Shown in pieces: positions 12,701 to 24,700 of a stretch of DNA of 64,000 bases. Origin of the DNA: Mytilus galloprovincialis (taxonomy: Eukaryota > Mollusca > Bivalvia > Mytilida > Mytilidae); NCBI RefSeq assembly GCF_965363235.1, contig NC_134851.1, positions 21,935,847-21,999,846 on the forward strand, in the 5' to 3' direction. The notes under the pieces were generated by a model. That model made no database searches. It saw only the letters and a list, made by a program, of their open reading frames with translations, and had not been told where the DNA came from. The position numbers and the translations under genes are program-made. Positions within the stretch are counted from its first letter, which is position 1. Every line of letters begins with the position of its first letter.

Positions 12701-15700
12701 CTGAATACGATAAAAGAAAGGATTTCGGATTCTCAACTGTGAAATTTTCATTTCTGTGTAGCAACATCCCAATATGTGAGCCGTGGTGTAGTGGTTAGTG
12801 CATCGGACTACTAACACAAAGGTTCCTGGTTCGATTCCCGTTTGGGATGAAAATTTCAGGAACTCAATTTTCGGCTCTCCCTTGACACCATTTGCGAGTA
12901 TGGTCTTGAGGAAACGATGATAGTCCGTCGGACGGGGACGATAACTGGCTGGCCCGTGTTAAGAGAGAGCCATATCTCTTGCACGTTAAAGACACCCTTG
13001 TAGATTTCGAAAAAGAGTAGGCTAATGCCGCTACAAGGCAGCACTCGCATCCGCAAAGTGGAAAGGGATTAATATAAGTTGTAAAACTTGTTTCCCAATC
13101 CACTATAAAATAAATATGTTTAAACTAACATCCCAATAGCGCCTGCACAAGGAGTACATGTATATATCTCTCATGTGGTATTATATTCCAAAGCTTACAT
13201 TCCTATATCATGACTTCCTTAATAGAGGGTTGAATCACAAAGATACCAGTATGCCAAAAGTTGAAATGATTAATGTTAAAATCATCCCTTTGAAAAATTT
13301 ACAGACACCATAACGAGTTGGATCACCGTTTTGTAAAATCTAAAATCTGTTTTACAGATGACGACGAATATGTTCCTTTTGTCGTATTACTAACCACAAT
13401 CCAGTTTTTTTCTCCCTCAAATGTGACATACATAATTAGTGTACGTTAGTTACCTAACAGACGTGTGGAGCAAAGCTAACTAAACTGTGATCCCTCCTTA
13501 ATTGTGTAGAAGTTGAGGGGGTCGTGTTGCTCAGTCTTTAGTTTTCCATATTTTGTTTACTGCTGTTAGTAGTTTGGTAGATTATTGACATAAGCAAAAA
13601 GACAAAAGAGGTTTAATTTTATTAGACGTTAAAGACACCCTTGTAGATTTCGAAAAAGAGTAGGCTAATGCCGCTACAATGCAGCACTCGCACCCGCTAA
13701 GTTGAAAGGGATTAATATAAGTTGCAAAACGTGTTTCCCAATCCACTCTAAATAAATATGTTTAGACTTAATATATTAACAAGTATAGATCACCGTACGG
13801 CCTTCAACAATGAGCAAAGCCCATACCGCATAGTCAGCTATAAGAGGCCCCGATAAGACAATGTAAAACAATTCAAACGAGAAACTAACGGTCTTATTTA
13901 TGTAAAAATATGAAGGTTTGCCGATTGTGAAGGTCTTGCAGCGATATGTAATTATCTGCGTCTTTGTTCTTCAGCTTTGTCTTATGACGAAGGTGTTATA
14001 ATAGATGTCTGATTGGCAATTATAGAGCATCATTCTCTTTATTTTTTTATAAAGATGAAAGATCATGATTTAGATAAACAAATGTCGGCGAGTATGCCCA
14101 TACATTGTAGCTCTCACCGACGTGCAATGTATATGTTACAGAAAACGTTCCTAAAGTTATAATGAATTGACAAAATAAGAATATAGTTCTATACCTGAAC
14201 CAATAGGATGAATTCGACCACAGACTGCACCAACAAGAGGCGATTTATTCATTCGCTTCATTAAGCTTAGTATAGCTTCCGGTTCGAAATCGACATCTCC
14301 ATCAAGAGCTAATAGGTATGTATTTTCTGCTGCCTCTTGTAGCCCGGCCTTTCCATACTGGTTAATAAGGGCCCATTTCAGAATGTAAAACATGTACATT
14401 ACCTTAAAAGGAGAAACATCTTAAACAAATATTCCCGAAACAGTTACTATACAAAAGAAGATGTGGTATGATTGCAAATGAGACAACTATCCACAAAAGA
14501 CCAAAATGACACAGACTTTAACAACTGTAGGTAACCGTACGGCCTTCAACAATGAGCAAAGCCCATACCGCATAGTCAGCTATAAAAGGCCCCAATTAAA
14601 CAATGTAAAACAATTCTACGAGAAAACTAACGGCCTTATTTATGTAAAAAAATGAACGAAAAACAAATATGTAACACATAAACAAACGACAACCACTGAA
14701 CTACAGGCTCCTGACGTTGGACAGGCACATACATAAATCATGTGGTGGGGTTAAACATGTTAGCGGGATCCAAACCCTCACTCTAACATGGGACAGTGGT
14801 TTAACAGTACAACAAAAGAACGAACTATAAAAATACACTCACTTATGGACATGAACATTAACTAATAAATTACATAATTTTTCTTATAATAAAATTCAAA
14901 TTTTGACATTTTACAAATTTTTCATTGAAACAAGTTTGTCCGATAAAATTTTGTTTAGCTTGAACGACTGGAACAATCATTTTACTCAAATGTTATGTTT
15001 ACCATATTTGGAAGTTTTTTTTTGTCTGATTATCTTAAATCAATATGTTAGGAAAGAGCTATCTGCCTTTCTTAGAGCTATTTTTTCCCACTCTTGTAAT
15101 CCATTCCTTTCACAAACTAGTTTAGCTTAAATGAATTAGTAGAAGGTCCGGTAAGGGTTAATTTCGGCCTAAAATTCGAAATGCATCTAAGGAAGATTTT
15201 TCAAATTTGACATTTTCATCATTCGATTCAATTGGTTGTTGTTAAAGATTTTAACTTACTTGGTCATATAAAACAATCAAATTCAAGCTTAAATATGAAA
15301 AATCTATCAAATATACCATTCAACAGCGATAGCAGTGTCCCCTGTTGTGTTCAATCAGTATGGAGATATAAATGGAATGGAAAATCATGTTTCTAAGTTA
15401 AGTAAATCAACGTCACCGCTGTTTCGGAGTTACGTGATACATACCTGGCTCCATCGTTTCTTACGGCGAATTTTATTTTTATCCTTTAGATGAACCACGA
15501 GCTTATTTCCTCCAGGGAGAGCCCAATATATCCTTGCGCCGTAAGGCGTTCTGTACATTTCGCCGTCAGGAATTGTTATTCTTTTCCCATGGACAGCACT
15601 ACAAAACGTATTTTAATGAAAGTTTGACCATGTAGAAACATTATTACGAACAGGATGTTACATTTTTTTAATTTCACGGTGATGCAGTAAATAGAGCTCG

Positions 15701-18700
15701 TAATTTCAGACACGACCATAGTAAACTAATTTTTAAAGGATATCAGTTTAACATTATTGGAAGTTTGTTGATAATTGTGTTTAACGTTTTAAACATATAT
15801 ATTTTTTATTAGATAAGTACGTCACTAAACAAATATTTCTTTTCACTTACTTATTTTTCTGTTTTACTTGTCTCGAGGTAAATATTTTACAACATTGAGC
15901 TTTTATTCATGATATAGAAACAAAACAAAACTGTTAATATAAATTGTAGCTAATTTCCCTTAAACTTCTGAAGATTTGTATTTTATTGCACATATCAAAC
16001 GTTTATATAAGTTAGTATTTGGGTTTGAGCGACCGCGCGTAATCGAAGGTATTTAAATCCAGAAAAGCTTCGAAAGCACATAAAAACCTCTAAAAATTCC
16101 GGTACCCTAAATTTGACGTAGTGGATAGTATGATATGTCGAGGTGTGCCTTATTCTAAACGATATTGTTCCGTTGTCTTTTTTACTCACCTTCCTGCTTC
16201 GTTTATAACCTGAATAAAAGTTTTAACATAATCATTGACGTCTGGACCAGATTGACCTTCTTTAGGTGGATCAAAAGCATCATCGAAGAAAACGTTAGCT
16301 GAAAAATTCAAATGAAAAAGGAAGGTAAGCTTATGCTTATAGGAATACATAAAGGTTGTGTTTAAAAAATATGACAAAAGCCAATTTTCTTCTTTAGAAC
16401 TGTGTACAAAGCTTAGTATGTTTCACAATGAAAAATGCTAATGAGTTCACAATGAAAATGCTAATGAGTTCACTATGAAAAAAATCTTTTGAAACAAGGG
16501 AGGATTGTTTTTGTAGATTATATATATGTTTTTATCAGGTCACATTGAATTTATTCCAAGGAGCTGGAAATAATACCATATGTCATTGATGTCATAACAG
16601 ATTTGTGAGTATGTCCAGTGGCAAATATAACATGCATATCTGAATTTACTTATGTAATATACGAATTGGAACCCTGCTTTGATTTTTTTAAGTTCCGGTT
16701 CATAAAGTTATATATGTCACCCGTCCCGGACTTTTTACGTAGAAGACTATTTCAGATCCTCATTAAATAATTAGTAAATTGTCAAAGTGGTTTCTGAGAG
16801 GAAGTTGTATATTTTAGAGTCCATGAAAACATGATTAAGGATTGGTTGGTATTAGATATAATAATTGTATTACTCATACTATATATAGCTAGCAGATCAT
16901 AAATACGCCCGTTTGTTAGGTACATAAAAAAGATGCTTGTTTAAAATGTGGCAATATTTATTTTTGTTGATCAAAGAAATCAATGAAAGCGATTTAAACC
17001 ATTTTAGTTTGAGGTTGTTATGTCTTAAAAATCTAACTGATCAATTTCCCATCTTTTAAATGAGCAAAAGCCGTTTAATGTGCATTGACAAGTTACCTTC
17101 AAAATCAAATGGTTCAACCTTGTCGTCGTCTTTTGCAGATTCTGCTATCATTTCTGTTGTAAATTGCTTCATGTCTAATCTAAAACAAATGTCGGAGGAT
17201 TAAAAGAAGTCCAAATAACATTAAGTTATACATAAACAATTAAAATCATCATTTTCACCTGTAAATAGTCGTGTCGGAAATGGAATAGAGTGCGAACAAA
17301 TACAAAAGGATATATATTGAAACTCATCAATCGAAAATAAAATGTCAATACCAATTCGAACAACGGATACATTCGAAAAACAAACAACAGTAAAAATAAA
17401 ACCAATATAGAAATCTAAAGTCTGAGCAACACAAAACCAATCTAAAAGCCGGTGTGTACTCATGTGCATTTGAATTACCTTTGTTTTTCCATATTTTGAG
17501 TTGTACAACAGTTGCCATGCATTTGTGTAAGAAGAACCGGTCATCTAACTAACAAAAATGTTGTTCGTGTTGCCCAATCTTACTTGAGATAGAAAGTGGG
17601 GTCCTTGTTGCTGAATCTTACTAGGGAACATGTAAAGAAGACAATACGCACGTGTGCTTACCAGTAATCGGATAAGTATTTTCAATGGTTGATATATTGT
17701 TGGTTGTATAAATTCCAGTGGCAAATATTTCTTGCATGTTTAGGTCGAAAATATTTGTAATAGTGCATACTGCATATTAATGAATAAACATTCAATAAAA
17801 CAAGACTTACGCTGTTTGTTTTCTCGTTTGAATTTATAGCTTACTATGTGGTATGAGCCTTCCTCGTTGTTGAAAGCCGTACAGTGACCTATAGTTGTTA
17901 GTTTCTGTATGATTTGGTTTCTAGTGTAGAGTTCTCTCATTGTCAATCATACAACATCTTCCGTTTTTTTTTTATAAGAAATTACCTAAATAATGATTTT
18001 AATAACTGTGTCATCTCGTTAGCAGTTTCGTGCCACATTGTGGCACAACAGGCATACAACATTTTCCTTTTCTTATTTTCAAATTTCTGAAAATTGAAAG
18101 TTAACAAATTATGTTAGTTTGAATCACAACATCAAACTGATCAAATGTACATTAAAATGAGCTAGGAATAATATAACGACAAAACCAATATTTAGACTAA
18201 TATAGTTTTTTTAGCATTTGAAAAGCACAAAAATCCGATTTGTTTTAATTTATGTATTTGTTTTTGTGACATCTTCACCTAGGGAGCTACCATTTGATTT
18301 TTATGCATTTTATTTTAGCTGTAATCTCTGTCCTGCATTTTTATTTTTCACTCTGTTCGGTCCTGCCTTTTTTTTTATTTTAGATTATCCTGACTTTTTT
18401 TTACCTAAATTGTCGTCCTGACTTTTTTTTTGCAAGTGTCTCATCTTTAATCAAAACTCCTGTCCTGCCTATTTTTTTCAAATTTCATCCTAGCCCCCCA
18501 TAAAAATCAAATGGTAGCTCCCTTATTTCACTCCTAATTTTAGCTCACGTGGCATTCTCGTTTATTAGCATTTATTTTTTTCATGTGAGGTTCACAATAA
18601 TTTCACGTTTACTTCGATCATTAAAGTGTGTTTTTATTTTCATCCTCTTTAGAGTCCTGCATCATTAGTCTGTAACCCTGAAAGTACTGTGATTTTAAAC

Positions 18701-21700
18701 TGTTGTGATGAAAGCCTCGGTGGCCAAATGGTCCGAGAAGTTTATTTTCCGCTTGTTTAACTTATCGGGGATTTAAGTTTCGACAACGATTTTCATTGAC
18801 TAGCGGTTCTCTCCGGATACTCCGGTTACATTATTAACATCAACAAAAACAAAATTCGACTTCCATTAAATAGCAAAAAGTGCTGACAGTAACATTCAAC
18901 AATCAATCAATGTATTTTGTTCTTAAGCAATTTTTAATCATGGGAACGTTATTCTACACACAACTGTGTATGGATATTTCGTATGATCAAGTTCATTTTT
19001 TTTAAAAATATAATATCTTTCGTACATTCGTTTGTCATTCATAATTGTCCTTCAGTAGATATAACAGGGTTCTGTCTTGTTTGGGTCTTCTTGTAACATA
19101 ACTTGATTTCGTACATGTACTACTTGAACTCTATTTTCGCTAAATTGTATGTTAATTAACTCATCATATTATACAAGGACTGAAATTTTACATAAAAGAC
19201 AATGGTAAGAACTAACCTTTTTGTGAACAATGCCATATTCTTTATCATATCTCCTACGATTCAATAACAAGGATATATCAATTTGCATTCCACAATAAAA
19301 GGGTTGGACGAATATCCTAAAAGAATGAAAAAAATCTGATAATAGATTTTAATAATGATATTATCCATGTTATCGGGAGTCATATAATTTGTTTTTATTA
19401 TTTCATGAAAGACCTTCATTTAGTTGTTAATTTCTGTGTAATTTGGTCTCTTGTCGAGAGTTGTCTCATTCCTTTGCTATATATATCATATTTTGATTAT
19501 ATTTTTTCAAAATTATAAAAAATTACTTGAATCATTTCTATTTCTATGTTAAAGAGAGATCACACTGCTGGTAAGTAAGATACGACAATGACAGTTTTGC
19601 GTTATGGTCGGCTACACAAATGAAGCTCTACTTCCATTCTTAATTTTACTCACTATCGGACTTAAAACTGTTTCGTATTCCTAAGATTCAAATATAATTC
19701 TAGTACACGATTAACGAATGTGTTTTAGTGTGCAAGAACTGTATACATACGCATCTTCTTAGACCTATTTTTGTCGAGCCTTCGACTTTAGTCGAAAAAG
19801 CGAGACTAAGCGATCCTACATTCCGTCGGCGTCGGCGTCGTCGGCGGCGTCAACAAATATTCACTCTGTGGTTAAGGTTTTTGAAATTTTAATAACTTTC
19901 TTAAACCATACTGGATTTCTACCAAACTTTGACAGAAGCTTGTTTATGATCATAAGATAGTATCCAGAAGTAAATTTTGTAAAAATAAAATTCCATTTTT
20001 TCCGTATTTTACTATAAATGGACTTAGTTTTTTCTGCGGGGAAACAAAACATTCACTCTGTGGTTAAAGTTTTTAGAATTTTAATAACTTTCTCCAACTA
20101 TCCTGGGTTTGTACCAAACTTGGACAGAAGCTTGTTTATGATCATAAGATAATATCCAGAAGTAAATTTTGTAAAAATAAAATTTCATTTTTTCCGTATT
20201 TTACTTATAAATGGACTTAGATTTTTCTGCAGGGAAACATTACATTCATTCTGTGGTTAAAGTTTTTAGAATTTTAATAACTTTCTTAAACTATCCTGGG
20301 TTTGTACCAAACTTGGACAGAAGCTTGTTTATGATCATAATATAGTATCCAGAAGTAAATTTTGTAAATAAATAAATTCTTTTTTTTCATATTTTACTTT
20401 TAAATGGACTTAGTTTTTCTGCGGGGAACCATAACATTCACTCTGTGGTTGAAGTTTTTAGAATTTTAATAACTTTCTTAAACTATCCTGGGTTTGTACC
20501 AAACTTGGACAGAAGCTTGTTTATGATCATAATATAGTATCCAGAAGTAAATTTTGTAAATAAATAAATTCTTTTTTTTCATATTTTACTTTTAAATGGA
20601 CTTAGTTTTTCTGCGGGGAACCATAACATTCACTCTGTGGTTGAAGTTTTTAAAATTTTAATAACTTTCTTAAACTATCCTGGGTTTGTATCAAACTTGG
20701 ACAGAAGCTTATTTAAGATCATAAGATTGTATCCAGAAGTAAAGTTTGTAAATTACTCCGTTTTTTCTGTAATTTACTTTTAAATGGACTTAGATTTTCT
20801 TACAATCATAAAATAGTAACAAGAGGAATATTTTTATTGATTTTTTTCCTCATTGTTGTTGAGCCTGCGATTTACAGCAAAAATAGGCGAGACACTGGGT
20901 TCCGCGGAACCCTTACAAATTTTTGATGCCATAGAGACTGATTAAAATGACTGTTTCATTAATATTTTTCCCTTCTTAAATACTAAAATTTATCTCACCG
21001 TGCTGTTTCTCCGTGCTTGTAACCATCAACCTTCCAAACGTGTCTGGTTATCAATAGAATAGAAAAGTACAACAGGAAAAATGCAGCAAAAAGTTCAGTA
21101 CAGTTGTCTACCAAATTTCCATTTCCTTGCACGCACCAATCAGAAAAGAGTAGGTCACATGATTCAAATTTCAAGATATCTGGAGTATGCATCAATCCCA
21201 CCAAAGTGAATGTTGTCGCAACGGGCAAAATAATCATAGGGATGGCATATCCGAATCGCTGACAATTGATAGCACAGACGGTTTTGGTAGCCTTATAACA
21301 TAGGTACTCGCATATTATGGTTATGGCAGCTGCTAATAACGGTACGTTGTATTGACAGATTGGGTTGTCTCCCATGTTTTGCTCTCCCAAAATGGAAAAT
21401 ATGGTCGCGCTGCCATCGTTAAAGAGTGATTTAAACACAGCCGTTGGATCGTCAGATTTACTTGTGAATATTGTTATGACGGCAAGAAAAGTTATTATTA
21501 TTTTCCAGATATTAGCTAGGCAAGTCACTTTTGTTCTTCCAACATGTAATTCACGTTTAACACGCCTCAAGAGATTAGAATCTTCGTCTCCCATGGTGAT
21601 GAAGTTTTCCCAGTATTTAACAGATGTAAACAAGGCTGCTACTACAAATATCCCAGACAACCAACCTCTTCGAATGTACAATCCAATTAAAATAATTCCA

Positions 21701-24700
21701 ATAATTTGGAAAGCAATTCCAAGAAGCGGAAAAGAAAAAGAAAGCCACGAAGCTTCATCAAAGAGGGAACATTTTGATACTTTGTTGTTTTTTTGCAATC
21801 GCTCGACGAAAACTTTGTCAATTACGTTAAGAATTGCTGGAACCAATGCGACCGCCATATATATAACGGAAGCGGAAGCAGGATCAAATGAAGGTAGCAC
21901 AAGGAATGCAAGGATAGAAACACCAATGGAGTGGATTGTTTCTATAGCCATGGCCTATAAAGAGAAGGATGCATATTCATTGTATATACACGTCGACGAC
22001 ACAAACAGAAATTGAAATGATATTTGATATTCATACATGCGTTTACCCTTTTCTTCTTAATTTTATAATTTGTTCATATATTGTATTGTTACTCCGATGT
22101 CCCACTTAAAGGGATGGTTGTTGCCAGATAACATGTTTAATCCCGTCACATTCTGCATGAATATGCGTGTCGCAAGTCAGGAGTCGGTAATTCAGTGGTT
22201 GTCGTTTTTTGCTGTATATTATATTTCATTCTGTTAATTTTTTTTTGTTCACACAAATAAGGTTTTGCTCACTGTTTAAGGCCATACAGTGACCTATATT
22301 TGTTAACTTATATGTCATTTGGTCTCTGGTGGAGAGCTGTTTAATTGGAAATTATATCACACCTTATTTTAACATCATAGCGTACTCTGATATATAATGT
22401 TTTTTCTTCTACAAATTGTGAATTAGATGTAGAGTTGACTCATTTGCACTCATACTACATCTGCTATCTATAGACAACGAAGCAATTATGATAACGATTA
22501 TATACTTACTGCTAAAAGAACTTTCCAATCCAATCTCTTATTCGTTTTAAAACAAATTCGGAAAAATGTTGACAAAAATGTAAGAAAATAGGGGGCAACA
22601 ATCACCAGGAATACTGCCCAAATCCATATCTCATCTACTGCAGAGAATGGATCTGACTGCAAACAGTCTGACTCAAACCGACAGTCTGATCCATTAATGA
22701 CCAAACAGTTAGATGCCAACCAACAGTCTGAGCCACTGCAGGCCGAACAGTAAGACGCCAGCCATGAGTTTGTATTATTGCTGGCCGAACAGTTTAACTG
22801 AAGCATACAGTCTGATTCACTGCTTACTGAGCAGTTAGACTCCAGCATTCCACCAAGTCTGTTGATGTTGGAATTACTAGACATAATCGGAGGACTTATG
22901 TGCCATATTAATATATGGAAAGTTACTCTGGCTATAAAACCACTCCCGAGAACAATGATAAAGAGAGAAATAGCAAATGCAATTTTGAGTATTTTCTCTG
23001 GTGGTGGACATTTTGATTCGTTCCACTGTAAATCGGCGTCTTCAGTGCTACACAATAGAATGAAGGAAATAAAAAGAAACATAAACTTATTTATTTACAA
23101 TAAGAATGATGTTAATATAAGCAAAAGATAACAAATTGTATAAAAAAAAGGCGATTGATGATTGTTAACATCCAGTGGCAAATAGTTCAAGCATATTCTG
23201 GACTACAATCGAACATGGTATAAAAGTGTTAAAAATGTCTTATTATTAATGACAAGGTCTCAAAATAGGTCTCAAAATGTGGCTAGTTTAGTAGTTTTTG
23301 TCGTATAAATGCAAAAAGTTTTGAAGCATACAACAAATAAATAAAGATAATTATAATGAAAACATTTTTTTCGGCACTAGATGTCTCTTCAGTGATACTC
23401 GAGACCAAAATATTTGAAAATCCTAATTTTATTTAAAAAAAAAAAGAAATATATATGAATAATTTATTTTCTTTTCTAAGCGAGAATCGAGCACATGCTT
23501 CTGTTAATTAAGATCGTGGCATATTTCTGCTAGGTTTATCATTTTATTTTTACTTTAAATTCAAGACTTTCATAATGTTACAACTGCCTTTATCTAATAC
23601 ACACGTGCGTGTAAATAACTCAACAGAATAATGACCTAGATTTCTATTCATTTTTACAGAGTATATATTATTAAGTGCAACAATACATTATATAAGTGCA
23701 CATAAGTTAAATATGATTCCAAAAGTTTATTGTTTTCTGTTTGGTATTAAATTAATATCACTGGCGTCAACGTGATGATCGTAACTGCAGTTACGATCAT
23801 CCCAATATGGAGGACACAAATATAGGGAAATTTTATAAGGCTGATTTCTCCACTTTGATAGGTTATTTTCAGATATGTATTATTTCAAGAAACATCTTTA
23901 TAAGCATTGCCAATGAAATATTTTTTCGTACTGGATGGAAAAGCATCAAGAAGAATGAAAATCGAGATACAAAAAATCACGATGATGATCGTAACTTCTA
24001 TTTATTTTTATAAACGATGATCGTAACTTGTACTTAAGATGATCGTAACTGTCTGTTCCAACGAAGCATTTTCTGATAAATAAGGACAAATAAAGCTGTC
24101 TTGTATGCGACAAAATGTACGTTATCAGCTGATATTGTGATAATAATGAGGAACGATCACTGAGGGGAGGGTAACGTCTTATTGGTAAGTGCACAAATGG
24201 TTATGACCGCGAGATTTGGTACTGATTTCATATGTTTTATATAAATAAGGTATTGGACAGTTCATATTAATGACCAAACAGTTTGTTTAAGATTGAAGTT
24301 TTTTTTTTCATTTTTTTCCCTACACTTTATAGGGACAATAGTACCTTTCGAGGATCTGGTATTTTTGGGGAATTCAGACTTTATAGTTTCTTTTATTAAT
24401 AGATTTACGATTTTTAAGGGAGAGGTTGGGAAAATAAAGCATTAAGAAGTAAAATCATATCTTGAATAAAAAAAAAACCAATGAAACCGTCAATAAAGGG
24501 AACTACTATTAGATTTTTATTTTGGGGGAAGGGCTAGGATGAATAATTTTGTCCTGCATTTTTTTTTTTTGAATTCTCTATCCTGTGTTTTTATTTTTAC
24601 TCTATTCGGTCCTTCTTTTTTTTCATCCTGATTTTTTTTACATAAATTGTCATCCGGCCTTCTTTTTTTACTCAAATCTCCTGTCCTGCCTTTTTCCAAA

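Noticed and set aside
12777..12850. Possible functional tRNA gene
   Set aside because: A and B boxes are present but the sequence does not fold into a full cloverleaf, and it continues into a repeated body shared by other copies: a SINE head.
18713..18790. tRNA-like block starting gcctcggtggccaaatggtc
   Set aside because: No convincing B box or acceptor stem; probably a degraded repeat related to 60352.
21365..22015. 216-aa open frame on the plus strand
   Set aside because: Exact antisense of gene A exon 3; no domain of its own.
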